DNA from: Temnopleurus reevesii | Lineage: Eukaryota > Echinodermata > Echinoidea > Temnopleuroida > Temnopleuridae | Direction: 5' to 3' | Length of the DNA stretch: 15,079 nucleotides | Assembly (NCBI GenBank): GCA_036244855.1 | Contig: BQKZ01001427.1 | Location: 81,729-96,807, forward strand | Shown here: positions 7,310 through 15,079 of the stretch, in pieces | Layout of the letters: each line of letters opens with the position of its first letter | Numbering within the stretch: the stretch's first letter is position 1 | Program-made: the position numbers and the translations under genes | The notes under the pieces: generated by a model | Databases searched by the model: none | What the model was told of the DNA's origin: nothing | Seen by the model: the letters and a program-made list of their open reading frames with translations, nothing else

Positions 7310-7650
7310 GTTGCATAGGGTTGTTCGTAGACCTATGCACGACTCTACGAACGACTGGTAACCCTTTCCAGCACTCAATCATTATCTCCTATTGCTGAAT
7401 CACACTAATGGGGTGTTGCTCAAAATCAACTGCAAATCAACTGCAACTTTGCAAATTGTAACGCGTATTTTTCATTCGCGCATGGTATGCGCATTTAACA
7501 AGACGCGCATGAAACAATGATTTTGATTGGTGCGTTCCGATCAACTGGAACTTGCTATAAATTGCAACTTTTAAAACACCCCCTATGAAAGGATCAGCAG
7601 TTGTTCGTAGAGTCGTGCGTAGCTCTACGGAAAGTTTTATGAAACGCAAC
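7310..7650. mobile_element. Outer foldback MITE, family B copy 2, split by another element
   Basis: The left arm (7310 to about 7375) contains 'CACGACTCTACGAACGACTGG', and the right arm (about 7584-7650) its reverse complement with few changes, ending 'GAAACGCAAC'. The sub-terminal 'ACGCACGACTCTACGAAC' resembles 7137-7301, suggesting one broad family. Between the arms lies a complete different foldback (7410-7583), so this element was present first. The 73-codon minus frame at 7437-7658 runs across both elements. Confidence 0.72.
7410..7583. mobile_element. Inner foldback MITE nested in 7310-7650
   Basis: The ends 'GGGGTGTTGCTCAAAA' and 'TTTTAAAACACCCC' form inverted repeats, extended by 'TGCAACTT' near both ends. 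The centre holds 'GCGCATGGTATGCGC', a small hairpin. The terminal motif GGTGTTnnnnAAAA is reminiscent of the neighbouring elements, but the interior differs. Confidence 0.72.
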
Positions 7651-8954
7651 CATGGCAACCCTGATCATGTAATGTCCCGAATGGATTGAGAATGGCTAGT
7701 ACGGTGTCGGAAATGCATTTGTGACTGGAGCATGAAGCCCTCGTAAACACGCTCGTTTTGTTCATTGTTAAATTAGATATTAGATTATTCCAAGCATTTA
7801 CTTCTTTGAAAAGCGGTTAATTCTTTTTTGTTGTTTGTTATTTATTTTTCTTTCCATTCTTCATTTGCTTTTGACAATTAATTACCAGTTGAAGAAATAC
7901 AATCAAGACGATAAAAAGTCTAGAAAACAACAAAAAACAACGGGACACAAGACGGTGTAAGAAGACCAAAGAATAAATATTTAGACATTGCTTCAATGTA
8001 ATACTTATTATTCATTTATCTGGAACTTACAGTCTTCTTTAAAAGCAGTGTAGGTGCAATAACTTGAATAAACCTTTTTCAAACACACCCTATGTATAAT
8101 ATGATTACATGCATTAATGAAAAATACAGCAAAACATCAATTTAATACATTCATATTAGTAGAGCGGGAAAATAAAGAATGATAATACAATAGGAATTCA
8201 AAATATCAAGCAAATACATTTAAAAAAAAAAGGATACAAACGTCTTATCTATTCGTCCACACCGCCTATTGCGTCAAACAATTACTACATTTCTGATGAC
8301 GGTGTCCGCCTGAAAGAAACAATTTTACATTAACACGATATGAACTCGAAAGATATAAAATTGCCACAAAGTTTTGCTTCAGATTACATCTTTTACAATA
8401 AAACAGGTAGATTCTCTTTTTTTTCTCTCTTTTTTTTTTTTTTGCTTTAACTGCGAGCTAACGCTGTGTCTACAGTCCATAATTATCAGTTAACTACATT
8501 TCCTGCTTTAAGATGGCCGTCTAAAATGTCAAATTAATCGTATCTCGATGTTATCATAAATGTCAATTATAAGATACATTTGCATTTATATTGCCAGGAT
8601 TGCCATATCGCAGACAACATAAGATAAAGATTTATTAATTCGGCATTAGATGTGAAGGAAATATCGAACGTGACTATAATTCACGTGAAGTATATGTAAT
8701 ATGGAACATTTCCATTATAAGTTGTATTGTGATATCAGTGTTATTCCAAAATTTTGAAAATTTTATTTTGTGAGAAGCCCAGAAATTAATATCTAATGAG
8801 CTTTGCCGAACCGTGCAATAAATTACACGTCATTAATTCCTTTGAGGGTAATGTAATGAAAACATATCATCGGCAAAAACTTTAAATCATCTAGTTCATG
8901 AGGTGTAGCTGAGTAAAAAAAAATGACAGCATTATATATTTTTAGATTTGCCCA
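7651..8954. other. AT-rich sequence, no gene recognised
   Basis: No open frame of 60 codons, no repeat and no RNA gene seen on either strand. T- and A-rich homopolymer runs occur around 8221-8230 and 8418-8443. Confidence 0.45.
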
Positions 8955-9001
8955 AAATAAAACAGATAATGGTTGCATGGCAACCATTATCTGTTTTATT
9001 T
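8955..9001. repeat. Perfect 22-bp-stem hairpin with 3-nt loop
   Basis: 'AAATAAAACAGATAATGG' plus 'TTGC' (8955-8976) is followed by ATG and then the exact reverse complement (8980-9001), with no mismatch. Pairing stops abruptly at both outer ends. The loop is far too small for an ordinary microRNA precursor. It may be the remains of a palindromic element, a template-switch product or a regulatory palindrome. Confidence 0.93.
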
Positions 9002-9419
9002 CATATAAGGTAATTTATTCTTTCATACCGGATAAAAGTAAAAAATCTCTTTCCTGGTTCAAAACACGGTAATCATTGAATATACAATTTTATTTCACGG
9101 ACTCTTCTTGTCAATAATTGCCACTAAATCAGACATCGCTTTATTTGTTTTATAAAACTTAAATTTTCCCGTTTTTATCTTCAAATGCCAAACAAATTCA
9201 CATTCTCATTTCCATATATCCAATTGATGAAAAGGCACTCACTTTTTAAAGGTATATCATTCTTTCTTAAATGGCTTATTATAGATATGTTAACATTTGT
9301 ATCTGAAAAAAAAAGATTTTATATTATTTCATTGAGAATCGAGATATGCTTGGAAAATAATTCATTTGAAATGTTGCTATTCTGTTGACATCAGATTTGT
9401 TAAAACTTTAAAAAAAAAT
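9002..9419. other. AT-rich sequence, no gene recognised
   Basis: The 67-codon + frame at 9185-9388 has F/I/L/K-rich composition from AT-rich DNA and no recognisable domain. I treat it as chance. Confidence 0.4.
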
Positions 9420-9501
9420 TATGTAAGTGCATGTACGTGCATGTTTGTTCATGCGTATTTGTGTGTGAATACAATTCCTTTTTTTTTATTTTGTTTTACA
9501 G

Positions 9502-9849
9502 CGCGCAAATAACATTTATGAAATCAATCTAAATGTTCTGGATTCCAAGAAAATATGTGAAACCTTCAGGCATCGTAACTCAATGCCAATTAAACGCCAT
9601 AATTCTAAAATCCCCACTGGCCTTGCAAATAATAGCATCAAGCATACAAATTCATACGATTCGAAAGCCTCCCTTGTGGGTTGCTTTCGGAGTAGTCCCC
9701 CATCCAAGGAGTTAGAACATTTCTCTGATATTACAGGCAATTCTACAGAATGTATACAAAAACTTGACACTTTGGAACAGTCTCTTAAACCTGTAAACCT
9801 TCATTTCAATATATTAAAAGGGTTTTCCATGTTAATGGATGCTAAATAG
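9502..9849 (+). CDS. Candidate terminal exon in duplication copy 1, unknown protein
   Basis: A T-rich tract and 'TTTTACAG' (AG at 9500-9501) precede an open frame of 115 codons ending in TAG at 9847. The first in-frame ATG is at codon 28 (9583). The peptide begins RANNIYEINLNVLDSKK and ends NILKGFSMLMDAK. It is hydrophilic, with S, N and K common and no signal peptide, membrane segment or domain that I recognise. Copy 2 reads NIYHERNINILDSKKE and then a stop. Copy 3 reads NIYERNRNVLHRNRM and stops soon after. Neither keeps the AG. So either copy 1 is a real exon with two dead duplicates, or its frame is chance. Indels between the copies do not respect codons, which favours chance or a non-coding repeat. 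It is not in phase with the start exon at 2523. Confidence 0.2.
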   Translation, partial: RANNIYEINLNVLDSKKICETFRHRNSMPIKRHNSKIPTGLANNSIKHTNSYDSKASLVGCFRSSPPSKELEHFSDITGNSTECIQKLDTLEQSLKPVNLHFNILKGFSMLMDAK

Positions 9850-9891
9850 CCTCATCTATAAAGTGATAACAACGAAATTTATTTTGGTTTA

Positions 9892-10002
9892 TTCATGTAT
9901 GTGTGAGTATGTGAATGTGTGTATGGGGATATGTGCGCATGTATGTATGTGTGCATATGTGTAGCTGTGTTTGTGTGTGAATACATGTGTGTCCGTCAAC
10001 TT
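9892..10002. repeat. Degenerate GT-rich microsatellite
   Basis: Imperfect (TG)n with TATG and TGCG interruptions, ending in the shared 'TGTGTGTGAATACATGTGTG'. It is the GT part of the second unit of the tandem duplication. A weaker version lies at 9420-9475. Confidence 0.8.
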
Positions 10003-10432
10003 GCTTAATTTTGATTCTTTTTTTTTTCATTGCGCAATTAACATTTATCATGAAAGAAATATAAATATTCTGGATTCCAAAAAAGAATGATAATTAAATG
10101 ACATTAAAACGCCATAATTCTAGAATCACCACTGGCCTCGCACACAAGAGCTTTGCCTCGCACATATACCACCAAGAATAAAAGTTCGTATATGAGTCGA
10201 AAGCCTCCCTTGTTGATTGATTTCAGAGTAGTTCCCCAGTCTAAAAAGGTGAAAAAGTTCTCTGACATTATGTAGTCACATCTTGAGGGGAAATGAAAGC
10301 CGCATATACAGTTGATTATTCGGAGAACGGGCACCAATGTGCTTTTGAATCAATGCGAATTTTATACTCGGTGGTGTACATGCATATACAAGGGCAATGG
10401 GAATTGAGTCTCAATTGGCGGGCAGCAATTTG

Positions 10433-10615
10433 AGTGTATGTGTGTATGTGTGTGTTTGTAGGTGGGTGTGTGTGAGTATGTGTATGTGTGAGTATGTGTA
10501 TATGTGAGTATGTGTGAGTATGTGTATATTTATAGTGTGTGTGTGTATGTGTGCGCATTTAGGTATACATATGCGTATGTGTAGCTGTGTTTGTGTGTGA
10601 ATACATGTGTTTGTG
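10433..10615. repeat. GT-rich microsatellite with TGTGAGTATG higher-order units
   Basis: Longest GT tract in the window; 'GTGTGAGTATGTGTAT' recurs several times between 10468 and 10530. On the minus strand it reads as a His/Thr-rich frame (10316-10558), which is a simple-repeat artefact. It belongs to the third unit of the tandem duplication. Confidence 0.85.
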
Positions 10616-10974
10616 TTTGTTTCATTTTTTTTTCATTGCGCTATTAACATTTATGAAAGAAATAGAAACGTTTTACACCGAAACAGAATGATATCTTCAG
10701 GCATCTTAACTAAATGAGAGGTAAACGCCATAATTTCAAAATCCCCATTGGCCTTGCACATATTCCACCAAGCATAAAAAAGCCCCCATGATTCGGAACC
10801 CTCCCTTGTGAATTGATTTCGGAGTAGTCCCCCAGCCCAAGGAGGTGAAAAAGTTCTCTGACATTATAGCCAAATCTCGAGGGGAAATAAAAGCAGCGTA
10901 TACAGTTGATTGTGGGTTATTCCCAGAACGGCCCCCAATTGGAATGTCAAAAGTCAGAGTGGTATGAAGAAATG

Positions 10975-11509
10975 TTAAAGGGGAACTTCACCCAGACATT
11001 GGTGTGTTCGGTGGGTGGAGAAAAATACAATGATCAAAGTTTTGATTTCCACCCCTGATGGGCTCCTCAAACTGGCAACCTACAAGCACAAAATGGCTGC
11101 CACATTGATAACAGTACTCTCCATGTCCCTTTGTACACAGAATTTTGCATTTTCCTCTTTTTCTAGAAAAGTAGACAAAGTCTTATTTCTCTCTTCAAAT
11201 ATGATATGGACATAATGATTATGCATGCATCTAGGAATGCATCCTCTTGATTCCTTATCAACTTTTCTGTAAAAGGAACAAAATGTGAAACTTTGTGTAC
11301 AGAGTGAATGGAGACTTCTCCATGTTGACAGCCATTTTGCTTGTGTATGTTGCCAATTTAAGGAGCCCATCAGGGGTGGAAATCAAAACTTAGAAATTCC
11401 CTTACTTTTAAATGGATCGTCCGATTTTGCTCAAATTCTCACAGTTTGATCATTGTATTTTCTCCACCCACTGAGAGCACATTGATGTCTGGGTGAAGTT
11501 CCCCTTTAA
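10975..11509. mobile_element. 535-bp TTAA-flanked foldback element
   Basis: 'TTAAAGGGGAACTTCACCC' on the left is repeated exactly in reverse complement on the right ('GGGTGAAGTTCCCCTTTAA'). Inverted similarity continues for about 180-200 bp per arm: 'AGACAT', 'CCACC', 'TACAATGATCAAA', 'TTGATTTCCACCCCTGATGGG', 'AAAATGGCTG' and 'TGTACACA'. TTAA at both edges fits a TTAA-targeting (piggyBac-like) mover, an inference from family knowledge. The right arm has about 55 extra bases (roughly 11391-11446) with no left partner. The open frames at 11015-11215 (+) and 11080-11370 (-) encode similar peptides because they read the two arms; neither is a gene. Confidence 0.9.
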
Positions 11510-11688
11510 GGACTGAATTGAGATGCCATCAAATCCTCATTATTGGATCGGAAGTCGCGATTACACATTCAGATCACTTCAAAACGAGATGATATTGGGG
11601 GACCCGAAGAGGTGAAATGGGAGCTGATTATCGCTAGCACGTTTGCGAGTGTGTTTAGGCGGCTGTAGAATATTCCCTATATCCATCC
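11510..11688. other. Unique sequence between two foldback elements
   Basis: It may be the remainder of the third unit of the tandem duplication, since 'GAATTGAGATGCCATC' weakly resembles sequence near 10400. No gene seen. Confidence 0.3.
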
Positions 11689-11958
11689 TACACTTCAAAT
11701 ACGATGGTGTTAAATTTAACAGCAGCCGGAATCTATATAGACCACACCAGAAAAGTGTTAGAATAACACCAGTTTAGAATCCATTTAATATATTTCAAAA
11801 CCAACAGGTGATGTTTAAGTCCCTGAACAACACAAGTCGGTGCTTAAATGTATTGATTTGATTCTAAACTGGTGTTATTTTAACACTTATCTGGTCTGGT
11901 CATAATTTATATAGGTTCCGGGTGGTGTTAAATTTAACACCAGCATTTTTGCAGTGTA
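11689..11958. mobile_element. 270-bp TA-flanked foldback MITE
   Basis: The arms are about 90 bp each. The left arm reads TA-CACTTCAAA, then 'TGGTGTTAAATTTAACA', 'CCGGAA', 'CTATATA', 'AAGTGTTA' and 'ATAACACCAGTTTAGAATC'. The right arm is its reverse complement with scattered changes, ending 'TTTGCAGTG-TA'. TA occurs at both edges, consistent with a TA target-site duplication as in Tc1/mariner-type movement. The central ~90 bp is unpaired and non-coding. Confidence 0.88.
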
Positions 11959-12539
11959 TGGGCCCGCCCCGCAGATAAAAGATAGGGGCGCAAATTTTTA
12001 GGTCGAAATGGAGAAGAACAAATCGCTAATCAGGGTCTCACAAATCTTAACCCATGTCTTTTCAATTGCCCTTGTTCAGTTTTGTATAGAAGGAGGGGTG
12101 CTGTTTGTCAGTTGGTGCAAAATCTATCCGGGCCCCTTTTTTGTTAAGTGGTATATATGCGAAAGAATACTAGTCTAACGTTGAAGGAATTTACTTTTCA
12201 AACATTATTAATTTTAATGACAATACGTCAACGCACAAAAGGCACCAACACGCATACATATAACCAAAGCAATTATAAACAATGTCTCATCAAAATTATA
12301 AATTATTGAGCTAAACAAGTTTATTCTGAAATTCAGAAGCTCAGAATGAATTCAAATGAAGTTCTGAACCACAAAATCTAATTACCTTAAACACATTTGA
12401 CTAACGCTAAATTCGAGCACAAGTTCGACGTTCGCCAAGCGTTTTCCCTTCTCAATATTTGCCCAAATGGACGTGGGACATTTTCTGACACTGATTAGAA
12501 TCTACATATTGATACATTATCTAAAAAATACATTGCATA
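11959..12539. other. Unique sequence, no gene recognised
   Basis: No open frame, repeat or RNA gene seen. Confidence 0.4.
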
Positions 12540-12825
12540 AAACACTTTGTATAGACACATCCCCGAGGCAAAGTATTACGTGCCTCCTCTGTCCTTGAGC
12601 GTTCGGTGACGCTACTGGTGAAGTAACGACTGATGATGAAGACGTTACGTGAAGGAGACGATCGAATATCCACTCAGACATTTGGGGGAAATCAGCACCC
12701 GTCGAAGAGGAGGACGACCACGGTGACATTTTCGCACCATTTAATGCTGGGAGAAAAGAATCGGCTAGTGTTTCGCATTGGAGTGCCCCTTGATTTTGAG
12801 TTCAGGTCTCAGCGTGCATAAAAAC
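12540..12825. other. CpG-rich, exon-like island, unoriented
   Basis: Thirteen CpG fall within about 140 bp (12599-12738), against sparse CpG around it. On the minus strand a frame open from about 12805 to 12517 has an ATG at 12729 and reads MSPWSSSSSTGADFPQM, later FDRLLHVTSSSSVV and SPVASPNAQGQRR, a Ser-rich, low-complexity but protein-like sequence of 70 residues from that ATG. On the + strand a 62-codon frame starts at 12633, and another short acidic frame (DATGEVTTDDEDVT) ends beside a donor-like 'ACGTGAAG'. No domain is recognised. Either strand could be coding, or the segment could be a regulatory CpG cluster. 'GTAACG' and 'CGTTAC' flank 12626-12646 as a small stem. Confidence 0.3.
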
Positions 12826-13403
12826 TTCAGAAATAAACCGTACTGTCGCAATTATATTTCTCCATATTCGTTGACAGATCCCAACGATATACTGATTAAA
12901 GACATGATTGTGCATTTTAACATAATCCTACATCAGAATGCCTTTCCTATTTTCAGCTTGATGAAAAATTAAAGAATGTAAAAATAGAGAAATTGAGTTA
13001 TGTGCCAGCGCGTTTTCTATGTACATGTATATTGTATTAAGTGTCCACAGAACTAACCTTGTCTATGAGTTCAATTTACATGTTAGATAATGAGAAACAC
13101 TAAAAATGAATATTGAGGACTTATATTTTCGCAGCTCCAGTGTACACTAACAATTATTTAAATGATCTAACAGGTTAACTGTCTAGATTTTCCTCTTGAT
13201 TAACCATTAACTTATTTTTGTAAAGTTTCCTTTCCTTCTATTGCCGGCCCAAAATCGTTCAGTTTTTTGATGTGATGCTATTTCGAAGTTATTGCTTCTA
13301 GTTCTTGTATTTTCAACTGTTTAACTTCTTAAAATATTTCTATGTGTACTCTGCCCTCTTTTTATTTAATTTTTTATCTCTGATCATATGAATCTCTTGT
13401 AAA
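12826..13403. other. AT-rich sequence, no gene recognised
   Basis: Only a chance-like 64-codon frame (12778-12972) enters this stretch. No repeats seen. Confidence 0.4.
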
Positions 13404-13586
13404 TACAGTCAAACCTGTCAACAGCGGCCACCCCAAGGGAAACAGAAAAAGTGGCCACTGTGGACAGATGTCCTCTATAGACAGGTTCTATAACATGCAT
13501 TTTCACCTGGAGGGAATCAATTTAAGTGGTCATTATAGACAGGTGGTCACTATAGACAGTGTCCACTATAGACAGGTTTGGCTGTA
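13404..13586. mobile_element. 183-bp TA-flanked MITE with 'ACTATAGACAG' internal repeats
   Basis: The ends are 'TACAGTCAAACCTGTC' and 'GACAGGTTTGGCTGTA', inverted repeats with one mismatch and TA at both edges, as in Tc1/mariner-type elements. Internally, 'GTGGCCACTGTGGACAG', 'GTGGTCACTATAGACAG' and 'TGTCCACTATAGACAGG' are variants of one ~17-bp motif, and 'CAGCGGCCACC' and 'AGTGGCCACTG' carry its complement. I recognise this end type as common in marine invertebrate genomes. The 92-codon frame at 13468-13746 begins inside it and is not supported. Confidence 0.88.
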
Positions 13587-13780
13587 TCGTAATTTGTCAT
13601 TAATTTCTATGGAAGTCATCATTTGTATTTTCAACGTTTGTATGTTATGGTTTGATTATAATAAATACATAAATGAAAAAAAACAACTTATTCAAATGAT
13701 CTGGCGGTTGATAATGAACACGACTTTCTGTTCAGTTAATAACTGACCAAGAACAAATCATCGTGTTGAATCGTTTTCAG

Positions 13781-13840
13781 ACGGCGCCTCTTTGTGACCT
13801 GGTCTACATCCCATCGAAACGCCAGGAATGCCAACACTAG
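13781..13840. other. GC-rich exon-like segment with acceptor and poly(A)-signal context
   Basis: 'TCGTTTTCAG' (AG at 13779-13780) precedes 20 codons on the + strand reading TAPLCDLVYIPSKRQECQH and a TAG, followed by AATAAA at 13858 and 13877. This is the layout of a small last exon. The minus strand is just as open: after 'TTTATTTTCTTT...CTCCTAG' it reads LAFLAFRWDVDQVTKRRR and on to a stop in the DNA beyond 13781. Orientation is therefore undecided and no family is recognised. Confidence 0.25.
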
Positions 13841-14954
13841 GAGTATTGGTTAAAGAAAATAAACACATCACCTTGAAATAAAAAATATAATTTGCTCAAA
13901 CAGTGCCGGAGAATGAAATGTTTAAAATAATTATGTAAACGCCGACACACATCATTGCGATTTTAGCCCGCGTCTGTCCAGCGTTTTTGAAAAGCAGATA
14001 CACTCCCTGGACGCACAAATACGTAGGTCATACGGTGTACTAATAGCGCTTGAGTAACTATTTTATTTTTGTATTTTCTTTTGGTTTCCCATCAAATTGA
14101 ATATAATTGGAAAGAGCAGACAGATTGATTGACTTTTTTTTGCTGAGCAATACACAGTCTCATTAATTGAATATCGTGCAATGTCTTGGTGTCTTACTGA
14201 TCTTCATATCTGATAAACTAATAAGAATGATAAATAATGCGTAATTCAGCACATGATACAAAATGTATTAGGAAATAGAAAATAAAAATTGATGGGGACG
14301 GATAAGAAAATGAATCAAGAAAAGGTAGAAGCTCGGTTACACTGACAAGCAGGCGAAGGCAGTGTCTTTAATCGTCAGAAACTCACCCAGCTCGAACCAA
14401 TTTCTTAGTAAACTAAACATCGGACTGTCCTCGCAGCTATATTAGTCTTAATTTCTACAAGCAATGCACCCCGTTTATACAATGCAATATTGTGGAACCT
14501 TGAATTCAGTTTTGAATTGTGTTTGATTATTCGTATCAATGAATAAATGAGTGTGATTTTTGTTTGAAAGAAAGGTGAGAAATTTGTTTTATTGCGGGCA
14601 TTTCGTGACAAATCTAAATCATGCCAAAAAATTGACATGGGGTGAGTAAAGTGAATCCCTTTATCTGATGTCGCAAAATTATAAATTGCTAACTAACTTT
14701 CGTCTGAAAAGGTTCTTAATGGCTTTTTTGGAATGGAATGAGACAATTGGATATCTAGGAAAATGATCTACTTTTCATGCCATGCATGTACGAAAAGCTC
14801 TAAACTATTGAATATCAATCTCATATGCGAGAGGCTAAAAATGGATTTTGACAGCTAAACACTTTGGGTTTCTCAGAAATGAAAGGGCTTGAATTGACTT
14901 CTAATCATGCAGCTAACTACATGGGATAGAAATGTAGAAACAACAGGCACCAGT
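13841..14954. other. Unique AT-rich sequence, no gene recognised
   Basis: A minus-strand frame at 14405-14638 lacks any domain. On the minus strand 'CTGGGTGAGTTTC' near 14384-14396 is a good 5' splice consensus, but no exon could be attached to it. Confidence 0.35.
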
Positions 14955-14990
14955 GAGAGAGAGGGAGAGGGAGAGAGAGAGAGAGGGAGA
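14955..14990. repeat. GA microsatellite
   Basis: (GA)n interrupted by GGG triplets over 36 bp. The remaining bases to the window end are ordinary AT-rich sequence. Confidence 0.92.
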
Positions 14991-15079
14991 TTTATAGCAC
15001 TTCATGTTTTTTTTCTTTTTTCACGATTTATTTGTCCTGAAATATTCAAGACGGGAGTATTTCATTTGTAGTTCCATAG

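Larger units (their letters stand above)
9420..10950 (+). repeat. Three-copy tandem duplication, unit about 530-600 bp
   Basis: Each unit has a GT-rich tract ending 'TGTGTGTGAATACA', a T-run, then 'GCGC.A.TAACATTTAT' and about 300 bp of shared sequence including 'AAACGCCATAATT', 'CCCTTGTG' and 'GGAGTAGTCCCCCA'. 'AACATTTAT' starts at 9511, 10040 and 10646. Copies differ by many substitutions and indels not in multiples of three. The last copy runs up to the foldback element at 10975, which seems to have inserted into it. Confidence 0.85.

Noticed and set aside
7195..7658. Frames of 67 (+) and 73 (-) codons
   Set aside because: Both start or end inside nested foldback elements.
8955..9001. MicroRNA precursor
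   Set aside because: A three-base loop and total length of 47 bases are too small for a canonical precursor, and the stem has no bulges.
10316..10558. 80-codon His/Thr-rich minus-strand frame
   Set aside because: It is the complement of the GT microsatellite; low complexity with no start context or domain.
11015..11370. Two frames (66 and 96 codons) on opposite strands
   Set aside because: Both lie inside the 535-bp foldback element and read its two arms, so their mutual similarity is structural, not evidence of coding.
13468..13746. 92-codon + frame
   Set aside because: Begins inside the TA-flanked MITE and continues into AT-rich filler; no domain.

Overview
The window looks like nuclear DNA from a marine invertebrate, most likely a deuterostome such as a sea urchin or a relative. 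This is inferred from AT-rich sequence, the absence of any bacterial-style gene packing, and short foldback elements whose ends I recognise as common in such genomes: a TTAA-flanked 'AAAGGGGAACTTCACCC' end, a TA-flanked 'CAGTCAAACCTGTC' end, and a TA-flanked 'CACT(G/T)CAAA' end followed by 'TGGTGTTAAATTTAACA'. The species call is inference, not a database result.

There is no complete gene. Nearly all longer open frames lie inside inverted or tandem repeats or in AT-rich filler. Layout: 1-816 is a diverged tandem array of five units. 819-2520 is mostly unique and carries one 135-bp foldback element. At 2513-2550 a near-ideal translation start is followed after 22 coding bases by a strong 5' splice site, the best sign of a real gene. 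2809-3409 and 4318-4795 each hold a short near-identical duplication whose second copy starts exactly one base after a lone N, which points to assembly joins, probably between two haplotypes. Between the first pair lies a sequence built on a 16-bp 'GTCCGAC' period, and between the second pair the 3' tail of a non-LTR retrotransposon (4334-4627). 3832-3910 is a 79-bp TTAA-flanked miniature element.

4796-6236 is AT-rich and featureless. 6237-6951 is a tandem duplication in which a ~110-bp spacer alternates with a ~185-bp hairpin. 7137-7650 is a nest of three foldback elements, one inserted in another. 7651-9420 is AT-rich apart from a perfect 22-bp-stem hairpin at 8955-9001. 9420-10950 is a three-copy tandem duplication (units of about 530-600 bp) with GT-rich tracts; its first copy has a splice-acceptor-like start and a 115-codon open frame that the other copies have lost. 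10975-11509 is a 535-bp foldback element, 11689-11958 a 270-bp one, and 13404-13586 a 183-bp one. Two GC/CpG-richer islands, near 12540-12825 and 13781-13840, are exon-like but cannot be oriented.

The window is best read as intron or intergenic DNA shaped by non-autonomous DNA transposons, possibly inside a long intron of a + strand gene starting at 2523. I found no convincing new biological system. The points most worth checking are the N-flanked duplications, the tandem hairpin array, the nested foldbacks, the perfect hairpin and the isolated exon-like segments.
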